A program made the position numbers and the translations under genes. This document shows, one piece after another, positions 1 to 8,996 of a stretch of 64,000 nt of DNA. The stretch's first letter is position 1, and each line of letters starts with the position of its first letter. Below the pieces are notes generated by a model. It was not told the origin of the DNA. It searched no databases and saw nothing but the letters and a program-made list of their open reading frames with translations. The stretch comes from Saccharothrix syringae (GTDB taxonomy: Bacteria; Actinomycetota; Actinomycetes; Mycobacteriales; Pseudonocardiaceae), in assembly GCF_009498035.1 (NCBI RefSeq), contig NZ_CP034550.1:10602001-10666000 (forward strand), given 5' to 3'.

Positions 1-36
1 GCCGAGGACGACCTGCTGCGCCGGGACGTCGGCTGA
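1..36 (+). CDS. 3' end of an unidentified gene
   Basis: The first 11 codons of the window read AEDDLLRRDVG and end in TGA at 34-36. The frame runs off the left edge, so only the C-terminal tail is visible and the product cannot be identified. The 60-base gap to the next start holds no clear hairpin. Confidence 0.45.
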   Translation, partial: AEDDLLRRDVG

Positions 37-96
37 AGACCACCGGAACGTGTGACGTCGCTGGAATGTCACCGCACCGCCGGTTAAGCAGGTCGC

Positions 97-570
97 ATGC
101 ACCTCGCCCTGGCCCTCGCCCTCGCGGGCGCGCTGCTGCCCGCGTCGTCCGGTGAGCTGATCAGCTACGACCCGCGCGTGCCGCAGGGCGCCCGCGCCAC
201 CGTGCTCTCCTCGTCGACCGCGGTCGGCACCCACGTGCTGCTGCACGTGACCGGCCTGCTGCCCAACCGCGACTACGGCGCCCACGCCCACGTGAACCCG
301 TGCGGGCCCGCGCCCGCCGACGCCGGGCCGCACTACCAGCACGTGCCGGGCGGGGCGACCGACCCGGCGTCGGCCAACCCGCGCAACGAGATCTGGCTCG
401 ACTTCACCACCGACGCGCGGGGCCGGGGCGTGGCGCGCACGCTGGTGGACTGGCGGTTCGACGAGCGGCGCCCCGGCTCCGTGGTGCTGCACGAGGAGCA
501 CACCCACACCGGCCCCGGCGAGGCGGGCACCGCCGGCGCCCGGCTCGGCTGCCTCACCGTGGCCTTCTGA
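97..570 (+). CDS. Secreted Cu/Zn superoxide dismutase-like protein
   Basis: 157 aa. A short hydrophobic N-terminus (about residues 1-19, LALALALAGALLPASS) looks like a signal peptide. The rest follows the Cu/Zn SOD fold order: HAHVNPCG (about 62-69), AGPHYQH (76-82), then SVVLHEEHTH and a closing AGARLGC segment. The paired metal-ligand histidines and two cysteines that could form the family disulfide are visible, but spacing differs from classical SodC, so dismutase activity is inferred and not certain. It probably acts outside the membrane. It is followed by a GNAT gene 46 bases downstream; no functional link is evident. Confidence 0.72.
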   Translation: MHLALALALAGALLPASSGELISYDPRVPQGARATVLSSSTAVGTHVLLHVTGLLPNRDYGAHAHVNPCGPAPADAGPHYQHVPGGATDPASANPRNEIWLDFTTDARGRGVARTLVDWRFDERRPGSVVLHEEHTHTGPGEAGTAGARLGCLTVAF

Positions 571-616
571 CCTGCGCAGACCCGGAATTGTCGTACCCCG
601 CCGGCATGGTGTCCCC

Positions 617-1102
617 ATGATCGCGACCACCCGCACCGAGCCGTGGGCCGAGGGGGACCTCGAACTGCTGCGGCGGCTCAACGCACCGGAGATGACCGCG
701 CACCTCGGCGGCCCCGAGACCGAGGACCGGCTCGTCGACCGGCACCGGCGCTACCTCGCGCCCGGCGCCGGCCGGATGTTCCGCGTGGAGGTCGACGGCG
801 TGCCCGCGGGCAGCGTCGGGTACTGGGCGCGGTCGTGGCGGGGCGAGCCGGTGTGGGAGGTCGGGTGGGGCGTCCTGCCGGAGTTCCAGGGTCGCGGGGT
901 GGCCACCGCGGCGGCGCGGGCGGCGGTGGGGTTCGCGCGGGCGGCGGGGGAGCGCCGGTGGGCGCGGGCGTTCCCGTCGGTCGACCACCCGGCGTCCAAC
1001 GCGGTGTGCCGGCGGGCGGGGTTCACCTTCCTCGGCGAGGTGGACTTCGAGTACCCGCCCGGCTGCCCGATCCGGTGCAACGACTGGGGGGTGGAGCTGT
1101 GA
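617..1102 (+). CDS. GNAT family N-acetyltransferase
   Basis: 161 aa, the usual length for a single-domain GNAT of the RimJ/RimL-like group. The acetyl-CoA binding signature is visible as VLPEFQGRGVATAAARAAV (about 90-108), preceded by the beta4 segment PVWEVGWG. The C-terminal part has NAVCRRAGFTFLGEVDFEYP, the typical motif B region. The substrate cannot be told from sequence. The ATG at 617 is the first in frame after the SOD-like gene; its ribosome binding site is weak. A 26-bp tandem repeat array starts 35 bases past the stop. Confidence 0.82.
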   Translation: MIATTRTEPWAEGDLELLRRLNAPEMTAHLGGPETEDRLVDRHRRYLAPGAGRMFRVEVDGVPAGSVGYWARSWRGEPVWEVGWGVLPEFQGRGVATAAARAAVGFARAAGERRWARAFPSVDHPASNAVCRRAGFTFLGEVDFEYPPGCPIRCNDWGVEL

Positions 1103-1136
1103 CCGCATGCTGAGCGGGCGGGGCCCGCGGTCCTGC

Positions 1137-1266
1137 GCGCCGTGGACGGGGCGGGGATCTTTGCGCTGTGGGTGAAGCAAGGGTCTCCGCGCCGTGGGCG
1201 GGGTGGGGGTCTTCACGTCGTGGGTGGGGCGGAGATCTTTGCGCCGTGGGTGAAGCGTGGTCGGCC
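1137..1266. repeat. Tandem repeat, five 26-bp units
   Basis: Five end-to-end copies of a 26-base unit of the form GCGCCGTGGGYGRRGY...TCTTY occupy 1137-1162, 1163-1188, 1189-1214, 1215-1240 and 1241-1266. Copies 1, 2, 4 and 5 are near identical over their first 15 bases. The array fills the gap between the GNAT gene and the macrodomain gene. There is no spacer, so it is not a CRISPR. Confidence 0.85.
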
Positions 1267-1295
1267 GGCCGCGCGGCCGGTGCGACGATCGGCCG

Positions 1296-1820
1296 GTGGC
1301 GCGCTTCGTGACGGACGTCGAGGTCGTGCGCGGTGACATCACCGCGTCGCGGATGGACGCGGTGGTGACCGCCGCCAACGAGTCGCTGCTGGGCGGTGGC
1401 GGGGTGGACGGGGCGATCCACCGCGCGGCCGGGCCCCGGCCGGCGGAGGCCGGTGCGGCGATCGCGCCGTGCCTGCCCGGGGACGCCAAGGCGACGCCCG
1501 CGTTCGACCTGGCCCCGGTCCGGCACGTGATCCACGCGGTCGGCCCGGTCCGGGAGGGCGGCGGGTACGGCGAGGCCGAGGTCCTGGCCTCCTGCTACCG
1601 CCGGTGCCTGGAGGTGGCGGACGAGGTGGGTGCGCGCAGCGTCGCCTTCCCCGCGATCGCCACGGGCGTCTACGGCTTCCCGGCGGACCGGGCTGCTCGG
1701 ATCGCGGTGGCGACGCTGCGGTCCACGCCGACGTCGGTGGAGCGGGTGGAGCTGGTGGCCTTCGACGAGGAGACCGCCACGCTGCTCGACCGCGCGCTGG
1801 CCGACCACGCGGCGAGTTGA
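1296..1820 (+). CDS. Macrodomain protein (ADP-ribose / O-acetyl-ADP-ribose hydrolase type)
   Basis: About 174 aa from the GTG at 1296. The upstream in-frame ATG at 1257 would add 13 residues encoded by the repeat array, so it is less likely. Macrodomain signatures are in order: VVRGDITASRMDAVV, AANESLLGGGGVDGAIHRAAG, GDAKATPAFDLAP, HVIHAVGP, and the GVYGFP loop near the end. These contact ADP-ribose in the family. The protein probably removes ADP-ribose from proteins or hydrolyses O-acetyl-ADP-ribose. Immediate neighbours (GNAT, dus) give no pathway. Confidence 0.85.
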   Translation: MARFVTDVEVVRGDITASRMDAVVTAANESLLGGGGVDGAIHRAAGPRPAEAGAAIAPCLPGDAKATPAFDLAPVRHVIHAVGPVREGGGYGEAEVLASCYRRCLEVADEVGARSVAFPAIATGVYGFPADRAARIAVATLRSTPTSVERVELVAFDEETATLLDRALADHAAS

Positions 1821-2229
1821 GGCGGCTGGCCCGCGACCGCCGGCGGACTGGGCGGCTGGCGCGACCACTGCGGATCGGACGGTTGGCCCGCGACCACCGC
1901 GGACTGGGCGGCTGGCCGCGCGCACGGTTGGGCCCACGTGCCGGCGCTGTGGGCCGACGAGGGGGCCACCGGGCGTTCCTGCGCGACCGGCACAACGCGG
2001 TGGCGACGTCCGGCGCCGGCCGTGGGCGCCCGCGATGGCCGCATCAGGCACGTCAGGCGTGTTGGCCGCGTCAGGCGTGTTGGGTGTGGCTTCACGCGCC
2101 TGGCCGGCGCCGAAGCCGGCTTCACCGGCCTGACCGGGCACGTCCTGCCGCCGGAGCCCTCGCGGTGGGTGGCCGGAATCGGCTGATGTGGCACCCACCA
2201 CTCCCGGCCCTGGGCGACAATGGAGGGCG
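1821..2229. repeat. Gap of 409 bases with degenerate tandem repeats
   Basis: No credible gene. About 1819-1925 holds four degenerate copies (period about 29 bases) of a unit starting GGCGGCTGGC and carrying CGCGACCACCGCGGACTG. Around 2048-2085 the 15-mer CGTCAGGCGTGTTGG occurs twice, 20 bases apart. The last 40 bases lead into the dus ribosome binding site (GGAGGGCG, just before 2230). Confidence 0.6.
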
Positions 2230-3378
2230 ATGTCCACCGCCCTGCACGCCACCAAGCCCCTGAAGATCGGCCGCCACCTGGTCGACCCCGCCGTCGTGCT
2301 CGCGCCGATGGCGGGCATCACCAACGTCGCGTTCCGGCAGCTGTGCCGGGAGTTCGGCAGCCCCACCTCGCTCTACGTGTGCGAGATGATCACCGCGCGG
2401 GCCGTTGTCGAGCGCGACTCCAAGACCATGCAGATGATCACCTTCGGCGAGCACGAGCGGCCGCGGTCGATGCAGCTCTACGGGGTCGACCCGACGTCGA
2501 TGACCGAGGCCGTCAAGATCATCGTCGGTGAGGACCGCGCGGACCACGTCGACATGAACTTCGGCTGCCCGGTGCCGAAGGTCACGCGCAAGGGCGGTGG
2601 GGCGGCCCTGCCGTACAAGCGGCAGCTGTTCCGGCGGATCGTGCGCGCCGCGGTGCGGGCCGCCGAGCCCGCGGGGGTGCCGGTGACGGTCAAGTTCCGC
2701 ATCGGCATCGACACCGACCACCTGACCTACCTGGACGCCGGCCGCATCGCCGAGGACGAGGGCGCGCGCGCCGTCGCCCTGCACGCGCGCACCGCGGCCC
2801 AGCGCTACTCCGGCCAGGCCGACTGGTCGGCCATCGCGCGGCTCAAGGAGGCCGTCACCAGCATCCCGGTGCTCGGCAACGGTGACATCTTCAGCGCGCG
2901 GGACGCCCTGCGCATGGTCGCCGAGACCGGCTGCGACGGCGTGGTCGTCGGGCGCGGCTGCCTGGGGCGGCCCTGGCTGTTCGGGGAGCTGCAGGCGGCG
3001 TTCCGGGGCGAGCCGCTGCCGCCGGGGCCGCGGCTGGGCGAGGTCGGCGCGGTGCTGCGCAGGCACGGCCGCCTGCTGGCGGACTTCCTCGGCGAGGACA
3101 AGGGCGTGCGCGACCTGCGCAAGCACGTGGCCTGGTACCTGAAGGGCTTCCCGGTGGGCGCGGAGCTGCGGCGGTCGCTCGCCATGGTGTCCACCCTCGC
3201 CGAGCTGGACGACCTGGTCGGCAGGCTCGACCCCGACCTGGAGTTCCCCGACAGCGCCGACGAGCCGCGCGGCCGCCAGGGCTCGCCCGCGAAGGTCGTG
3301 CTGCCCGAGGGCTGGCTCGACGACCCGGAGGACGCCACTGTGCCCGCCGGCGCGGACGAACTGCACTCGGGTGGCTGA
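2230..3378 (+). CDS. dus: tRNA-dihydrouridine synthase
   Basis: 382 aa. Flavoenzyme that reduces uridine to dihydrouridine in tRNA D-loops. Visible Dus motifs: LAPMAGITNVAFRQLCREFG (about 24-43), VCEMITA, MQLYGVDP, DHVDMNFGCPVPKVTRKGGG with the catalytic Cys in NFGCP, VTVKFRIGID, VALHARTAAQRYSG, PVLGNGDI and GVVVGRGCLGRPW for FMN phosphate. GGAGGG sits 4-9 bases before the ATG at 2230, which is preferred over the ATG at 2188. The 3' end overlaps the next lipoprotein gene by 8 bases. This is the left anchor of the block shared with M. tuberculosis (Rv0823c). Confidence 0.93.
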   Translation: MSTALHATKPLKIGRHLVDPAVVLAPMAGITNVAFRQLCREFGSPTSLYVCEMITARAVVERDSKTMQMITFGEHERPRSMQLYGVDPTSMTEAVKIIVGEDRADHVDMNFGCPVPKVTRKGGGAALPYKRQLFRRIVRAAVRAAEPAGVPVTVKFRIGIDTDHLTYLDAGRIAEDEGARAVALHARTAAQRYSGQADWSAIARLKEAVTSIPVLGNGDIFSARDALRMVAETGCDGVVVGRGCLGRPWLFGELQAAFRGEPLPPGPRLGEVGAVLRRHGRLLADFLGEDKGVRDLRKHVAWYLKGFPVGAELRRSLAMVSTLAELDDLVGRLDPDLEFPDSADEPRGRQGSPAKVVLPEGWLDDPEDATVPAGADELHSGG

Positions 3379-3829
3379 CGTGGTCGCGCGCGGCGCGGCG
3401 CTCGCGGCGTGCCTGCTCGCGCTGACCGGGTGCGGGTCGCGGGTCGCGGGCACGCCGCGACCCCTCCAGGTCACCGAGCTGGAGCGCGAGCTGGTCGCGG
3501 GCTACTTCACCGACCTCAACGACGCGGGCGCGCAGGGCGACGCCGAGCAGCGCGACCTGCTGCGCGACACCCAGCACCCGGACTTCGTCGACGAGGGGTG
3601 CGAGCTGCCGTCGGGCACCATCCGGGTGCAGCCGACGATGTCCACGCTGCGCCTGGACCCGACGTGGACGCCGCCCGGCGAGGACGAGCACCCGCGCGGC
3701 GTCGTGCTGGTGGTGGCGGTGACGCTGACCGTGCTCCAGGACGGGGCCGAGGTGGGCAGCCAGATCGGCTCGCAGCACGTCGTGCTGCTCAACGGCAAGG
3801 CATACGGCTTCGCGCCCTGCGTTAACTGA
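3371..3829 (+). CDS. Small lipoprotein, conserved hypothetical
   Basis: 152 aa from a GTG at 3371 that overlaps the dus stop, so translation is probably coupled. The N-terminus is a clear lipoprotein signal (AALAACLLALTGC, lipobox LTGC with Cys about residue 21). The mature part is about 130 residues with two further cysteines (DEGCELP and FAPCVN) that may form a disulfide. No enzyme motif is visible. The length and two-cysteine pattern resemble other small exported actinobacterial lipoproteins; function unknown. Confidence 0.75.
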   Translation: MADVVARGAALAACLLALTGCGSRVAGTPRPLQVTELERELVAGYFTDLNDAGAQGDAEQRDLLRDTQHPDFVDEGCELPSGTIRVQPTMSTLRLDPTWTPPGEDEHPRGVVLVVAVTLTVLQDGAEVGSQIGSQHVVLLNGKAYGFAPCVN

Positions 3830-4012
3830 ACCGGGCCCGCACAGGCCGGTGAACACGCTGAGCGAGCGATTCGCCGGTCAAATCACGCAATGTCACCGCT
3901 TCGGAGCAGTGCACGGTCAACCAGTAGAGGGAAATCCTTCTGTGACGCGTCCCGCCGGCTCAAGCGCCGCGTCGTATCAGACGACACCTTGGCAAGTAGG
4001 GAGGTGAGCACG

Positions 4013-4876
4013 ATGACCGCACTGCGACCCGAAGTCGCCGAATTCGACCGCGACGGTCGCCCCGCGCCGGAAGCCGTCGCGACCGACGGCGAGGGGCCCG
4101 GCCTGGTGCAGCTGCACGAGTCCATCGCCACGCTGCTCGCCTCCCGCGGCCAGTGGCGGCAGGCGTACCAGCACCTGCGCTCCGCGTTCGACCTGGTCTA
4201 CGCCGACCAGGACGACCAGCCCCAGGTCCCCGAGCAGCTGCGCCGGGAGGTCGACCGGCTGCGCCGGGAGCACGCCGAGGCGCGCGAGCAGAGCCTGCGC
4301 GACAGCCTCACCGACAGCTACAACCGCCGCTACCTCGACGAGCGCCTAGTGGACATCGTCGCCGAGCGCGGTTCCATGGCGGCCGGGCTCGCCATCGCGC
4401 TGATCGACCTCGACTGGTTCAAGCAGGTCAACGACAACTTCGGGCACCTGCTGGGCGACCGGGTCCTGCAACGCGTGGTCGAGCTGCTGCAGGAGGACCT
4501 GCCCGAGGGCGGCTTCTGCGCCCGCTACGGCGGCGAGGAGTTCGTCCTCGTGCTGCCGGACGTCACGGCCGCCGCGGCGGTGGAGGTCACCGAAGCCGCG
4601 CGCCTGCGTGTCGAGCGTCACGCCTGGGCTTCGCTGGCGCCGGGATTGCGCGTGACCGTCAGCATCGGGTTGGCTTACGAGCCGCCCGCCGGGGACTCGT
4701 CGACGCGTCCCCCGGTCGCCCCCGAGCAGCAGCTGCTGCGCGCGGACAGCCTGCTCTACACGGCCAAGCAGTCCGGACGCAACGCGGTCGCCTACCGGGA
4801 GAACGGCCGGGTCCGGCTGGCGGGAGCCGCTTCCGGGCGACGCGGGATAGCCGAACCACGGGTCGCCGGTTACTGA
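4013..4876 (+). CDS. Diguanylate cyclase (GGDEF domain)
   Basis: 287 aa. Synthesises cyclic di-GMP from two GTP. The N-terminal 85 residues look helical (ESIATLLASRGQWRQAYQHL), followed by a coiled-coil-like charged stretch (EVDRLRREHAEAREQ) and a GGDEF domain starting at DSLTDSYNRRYLDERL. The active site reads RYGGEEFVLVLPD, so catalytic residues are intact. An RxxD inhibitory site is absent at the usual place before GGEEF (PEGGFCA there). AGGGAGG at 3998-4004 fits the ATG at 4013, better than the upstream ATG at 3890. No membrane segment. An RsiG-like c-di-GMP receptor is encoded 29 kb away. Confidence 0.9.
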   Translation: MTALRPEVAEFDRDGRPAPEAVATDGEGPGLVQLHESIATLLASRGQWRQAYQHLRSAFDLVYADQDDQPQVPEQLRREVDRLRREHAEAREQSLRDSLTDSYNRRYLDERLVDIVAERGSMAAGLAIALIDLDWFKQVNDNFGHLLGDRVLQRVVELLQEDLPEGGFCARYGGEEFVLVLPDVTAAAAVEVTEAARLRVERHAWASLAPGLRVTVSIGLAYEPPAGDSSTRPPVAPEQQLLRADSLLYTAKQSGRNAVAYRENGRVRLAGAASGRRGIAEPRVAGY

Positions 4877-5086
4877 CACCGAACGGTTACTCACCCTTTC
4901 GGGCGTAGTCTGCTGCGCGTAACCGAGTAGGTCCGACCCCTGTATCACGGGCAGTGGTCGTCAGGACTGGCGGTCATCCGTAGTATCGCCAAGGCAAGTG
5001 ACACGCCGTTGGTGCAACCACTGTGTCCTTGCTGTCGTCAACTCGTGATGACGACCCGCTAATGACCGACGCTGAAGGGAGACCGG

Positions 5087-8000
5087 GTGCCCGACGAGCC
5101 CCGCCGCGGTGGCACCGGACCCGGAGGTGACCAGGCCCCCCAGGACGACCAGCCGACCGGCCGCCGACGCAGGTCGCTGGACGGTGGTGGGCTGAGCGTG
5201 TCCGACCTGCTGGAGCAGCACAGCCGCACGGACATCCCGCGGCCTGTGCCCCCGGCCGGCGGTCGCCGCGCCGCGACCGAGCCGGAATCGGAACCGGAGC
5301 AGCCGCGCGGACCGCTGGGCGCCCGGTCCGCGGAGCGCACCGGGCGGCGGGCCGCGCCGGAACCCCCGGGCAGGCCGGACTTCTTCGCCCCCGAGGACAC
5401 CGGAACCCGACCCCCGCCGGCCAACGGCGCGCCACCCGCCGAGCGCAGGCGTGGTGCGACGCCCCCCACGAACGAGTACTTCGCCCCCGCCGAGGGCACC
5501 GGCACCCGCACGCCGCGACCGCACCCGGAGGAGACCGGGCGCCGCCGCCGTGCCGAGGACCGCGACTTCACCGAGGCCCCGCGACCGGCGAACGGGTACC
5601 CGGGCGGGCCCGAGCACCGGCACGACGCCGGTGCGGCGCGGCCGGGCGAGGTGGACGGCGAGCCGAGCAGGCGGTTCCCGGTGGCCGGGCGGAGCGCGGA
5701 GGGCACCGGTCGACGGGCCCGGCCCGAGGTGCCCGGTGGTCTGCCGGTGCGCGGGCCGGAGGGGATTGCCGACCCGGGCAGGCGGTTCGTCGAGGAACCG
5801 GGTGCCGGCAGGCGCGCGGCCGATGAAGTCGGCGGTGGTAGGCGCGCGGCCGAGGAGCCGGGTATTGGTAGGCGCGCGGTCGATGAACCCGGCACCGGCC
5901 GGCGTGCGATCGACGAACCCGGCACCGGCCGGCGCGCGGCCGAGGAGCCCGGGTCTGGCAGACGGGCGGCCGACCCGCCGATCCCCGGTCGTCCCGGCAG
6001 GCGAGCCGCCGACCAGCCCGCACCGGGCAACCGCTTTCCCGATGGTCCCCCACCGGCCCCCCAAGGCACGCGCTTCCCCGACGAGCCCGCGCTTCCCGGC
6101 CGCCGCCCGGCGGACGCCGTACCCGGCGGGCGCCCCGTGGACGAGCGCCCGGCCGCGGACCAGGGCAGGCGGTCGGCGGAGCCCCCGCGCCGCCCGGCCG
6201 ACGGTCCGCCGCTGCCGATCGACCCGCGCGTCGCCAACCCCGGCGGTGTGCCGGGCCACCCCGCCGAGGCGACCGGTCGACGTCACGTGGACGCGCCGCG
6301 CCCCACCGAACAGCACACCGGGCAGCGCCCGCGCCCGAACGTGCCCGTCGACGGCCCGGCGGCCGAGGGGACGGGTCGACGGCCCTACCCCGCCGGCCCG
6401 GGTCCGCGCCCCGAGCACGTCGACGGCCCGCGCCACCCCGGTGAGGAAGCACCCCCCGGCGCCATCGGACGCAGGCTGGCCGACGGCAGCGGCCCGCGCC
6501 GCCTCGCGGACGGGTCCACGCCGGACGCGCCCGGTCGACGCCTCCCGGACGGCAGCGGCCCGCGCCGCTTCTCCGACGGCCCGGCCCCCGACGGCACCGG
6601 CCGACGCCCGCGCCCCGAACTCCCCGCCGACGGCCCGCGCCGCCTGGCGGACGGCCCGGCACCCGACGCACCACGTCGCCTGGCCGACGCGCCCGAGGGC
6701 ACCGGCCGACGCCCGCGCCCCGAGATCCCCGCCGACGGCCCGCACCGCCCCGGACCTGACGCCACCGGTCGGCGCCCCGTCGACGGTCCGCGCCCCGAAG
6801 CGCCCGGCCTGCCCGGCGAGGACGGCCCCAACGGCCGCCGTCTGCCCGACGGCAGCGGCCCGCGACCGCGGCCCGAGGACCTCAACGGTCCCCGCCGCCT
6901 CGCCGACGGCCCCGCCCCCGACGGCAGTGGCCCTCGCCGTCCGGTCGACGGCCCCGCACCTGACGGCCCCCGCCGCCTGGCCGAAGGCCCGGCTCCCGAC
7001 GGCACCGGCCGACGTCCGCGTCCCGAGGTCCCCGCCACCCCCAACGCCCCCCGCCGCCTGGCCGACGGCCCGGCACCCGACGGCCCCCCGCGCCCCCCGG
7101 GCGACGCACCCGGCCGCCGCTTCGCCGAGGACCCCGCGGAACCGCAGCCCCCGGCGGCCCCCATCGCCGACCGCCTCGGCACCGGCAACACCAGCACCGG
7201 CAACACCAGCACCGGCGGCCCGGAACCGCGGGACCAGATCGACCCGATGAGCCTCACCACGGAGATGGAGGCCATCAGCGACGACGTCAAGAAACGCCGC
7301 GAGGTCGACCACACCCTGGCCCGCTTCTCCGCCGTCCACGACGAGCTCGCCGAGCAGGAGCGGCTGCGCAAGGAGCGCCTGCAGAAGCTCCTGCCGTGGA
7401 AGTCCGACCAGGACGAGGACGCCACCGAGTACGCCTCCCCGGTGGACGACCCGGACGACGGCCGCCCGCGCCGCCGCGTCCGGTCGGCCAAGCACAGCCG
7501 AATCGTCAAGGCGGTCAAGGCCGTCGCGCTGACCGCGGCCTCGCTGGTGTTCGTGTCCACCGGCGTCGGGTGGGGCGCGATGCTCTACATCGACAGCAAG
7601 ATCGTCGAGATCGAGGCGATCGGCTCCAACTCGGCCGCCGTGCACGAGGCGGAGAAGCAACTGGGCGACGAGAACTTCCTCATCGTCGGCTCGGACACCC
7701 GCGCGGGCGCCCGGCCGGAGGACGGCGTCGGCGACGCGGCCACGGAGAAGGGCGCGCGGTCGGACGTGCTGATGCTCGCCCACATCCCGGCCGACCGGAA
7801 GCGCATGGTCATCGTCTCCGTGCCGCGCGACGTCCAGGTCGAGCGGCCCGAGTGCGAGCAGTGGGACCCCTCCACCGGCCAGTACACCGGCGTCAAGCTG
7901 GACCGCGAGAGCGACGTGAAGGCCAACGAGCCGTACGCGGTGGGCGGGCCGCAGTGCGTGGTCAAGTTCATGACCGAACTGACCGGCCTGGAGATCAACC

Positions 8001-8977
8001 ACTTCATCAGCGTCGACTTCAACGGGTTCAAGGGCATGGTCGACGCGGTCGGCGCGGTGACCGTGTGCTCGCGCAAGCCGATGATCGACGAAGAGCTGGG
8101 CGTCATCTTCGACAAGGCAGGCAAGTACGACATCAACGGCGACAAGGCGCTGGACTACGTGCGCGCCCGCAAGGTCGGCGGCGAGCTGTTCGGCGACTTC
8201 GACCGCATCGCGCGGCAGCAGCAGTTCCTGTCCGCCCTGCTGCGCAAGGCGCTGTCGTCGGAGATCCTGCTGAACCCGGGCAAGCTCAACGCCTTCCTCA
8301 ACGCGTTCGCCGCGGCCACCGTGGGCGACAACATCGGCGTCAACGACATGCTCACGCTGGCGCAGTCGCTGCGCACCCTGGAGGCGGGCCGGGTCAGCTT
8401 CGTCACCGTCCCGCACACCACCCAGGAAGGCCCGACGCTGGACACCGGGGACAACATCGAGGTGCTGGACCTGCCGGGCACCAAGAGGCTGTTCCAGACC
8501 ATCATCGACGGCACGCCGCTGCCCAACGAGGCGCCCGCGCCCGAGGACCCGGCCAAGACCTCGACCGCACCGGCCCCGAAGCAGGGCGCGGTGATCGACC
8601 CCAAGGGCCTGAAGATCCAGGTGCGCAACGGCGACCCGGACGCGGACGGCGCGGCGGGCACCGCGAGCGACGAGCTGACCGCGCTGGGCTTCGAGGTGGT
8701 GATCAGCGGCAACGGCACGCCCTCCGACAAGACGATCATCAAGTACCACGTGGGCGGCGAGGACATCGCGACGACGCTGCAGGCCGCGGTGCCCGGCGCG
8801 ACGCTGGTGCCCACCCCGTCGATGGGCGGCGCGGTGGAGCTGCTGATCGGTTCGGACTGGGACGGCGTCATCCGCGCGCCCCAGGCGGGCGGCCAGCAGG
8901 CCCAGCCCGGTCAGGCCACCCCGCCGCCGGCGGACGTGGAGGTCGTCAACGCGGCGCAGGACCCCTGCGCGGGGTAG
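5087..8977 (+). CDS. LCP (LytR-CpsA-Psr) cell-wall ligase with a giant low-complexity N-terminus
   Basis: 1296 aa, about twice the size of ordinary LCP proteins. Residues 1 to about 720 are a cytoplasmic, proline/arginine/glycine/aspartate-rich repeat region (recurring GTGRRPRPE, RRLADGPAPD). A charged linker (from MSLTTEMEAISDD, residue 721) leads to one transmembrane helix at about 813-835. The extracellular LCP domain follows: FLIVGSDTRAG (about 864), SVPRDVQVE (about 911), LDYVRARKV (about 1023) and GDFDRIARQQQFL (about 1036), the Asp/Arg set that binds polyprenyl pyrophosphate. A LytR_C domain lies at about 1168-1258. LCP enzymes attach glycopolymers to peptidoglycan; in this suborder the arabinogalactan link is the likely job. 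Start is a GTG after GAAGGGAG. Ortholog position: Rv0822c. Confidence 0.92.
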   Translation: MPDEPRRGGTGPGGDQAPQDDQPTGRRRRSLDGGGLSVSDLLEQHSRTDIPRPVPPAGGRRAATEPESEPEQPRGPLGARSAERTGRRAAPEPPGRPDFFAPEDTGTRPPPANGAPPAERRRGATPPTNEYFAPAEGTGTRTPRPHPEETGRRRRAEDRDFTEAPRPANGYPGGPEHRHDAGAARPGEVDGEPSRRFPVAGRSAEGTGRRARPEVPGGLPVRGPEGIADPGRRFVEEPGAGRRAADEVGGGRRAAEEPGIGRRAVDEPGTGRRAIDEPGTGRRAAEEPGSGRRAADPPIPGRPGRRAADQPAPGNRFPDGPPPAPQGTRFPDEPALPGRRPADAVPGGRPVDERPAADQGRRSAEPPRRPADGPPLPIDPRVANPGGVPGHPAEATGRRHVDAPRPTEQHTGQRPRPNVPVDGPAAEGTGRRPYPAGPGPRPEHVDGPRHPGEEAPPGAIGRRLADGSGPRRLADGSTPDAPGRRLPDGSGPRRFSDGPAPDGTGRRPRPELPADGPRRLADGPAPDAPRRLADAPEGTGRRPRPEIPADGPHRPGPDATGRRPVDGPRPEAPGLPGEDGPNGRRLPDGSGPRPRPEDLNGPRRLADGPAPDGSGPRRPVDGPAPDGPRRLAEGPAPDGTGRRPRPEVPATPNAPRRLADGPAPDGPPRPPGDAPGRRFAEDPAEPQPPAAPIADRLGTGNTSTGNTSTGGPEPRDQIDPMSLTTEMEAISDDVKKRREVDHTLARFSAVHDELAEQERLRKERLQKLLPWKSDQDEDATEYASPVDDPDDGRPRRRVRSAKHSRIVKAVKAVALTAASLVFVSTGVGWGAMLYIDSKIVEIEAIGSNSAAVHEAEKQLGDENFLIVGSDTRAGARPEDGVGDAATEKGARSDVLMLAHIPADRKRMVIVSVPRDVQVERPECEQWDPSTGQYTGVKLDRESDVKANEPYAVGGPQCVVKFMTELTGLEINHFISVDFNGFKGMVDAVGAVTVCSRKPMIDEELGVIFDKAGKYDINGDKALDYVRARKVGGELFGDFDRIARQQQFLSALLRKALSSEILLNPGKLNAFLNAFAAATVGDNIGVNDMLTLAQSLRTLEAGRVSFVTVPHTTQEGPTLDTGDNIEVLDLPGTKRLFQTIIDGTPLPNEAPAPEDPAKTSTAPAPKQGAVIDPKGLKIQVRNGDPDADGAAGTASDELTALGFEVVISGNGTPSDKTIIKYHVGGEDIATTLQAAVPGATLVPTPSMGGAVELLIGSDWDGVIRAPQAGGQQAQPGQATPPPADVEVVNAAQDPCAG

Positions 8978-8996
8978 GGCGGACTGGACGTTTCGG

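Noticed and set aside
1137..1266. Repeat array considered as a CRISPR
   Set aside because: Units are contiguous with no unique spacers, and no cas gene is present. The same holds for the arrays at 51434, 57119, 58986 and 63719.
4961..8749. 1262-codon open frame on the minus strand opposite the LCP gene
   Set aside because: It is the antisense shadow of a GC-rich repeat gene: no ribosome binding site, repetitive Val/Gly/Arg/Ala composition and no family motif, whereas the plus strand has clear LCP motifs.
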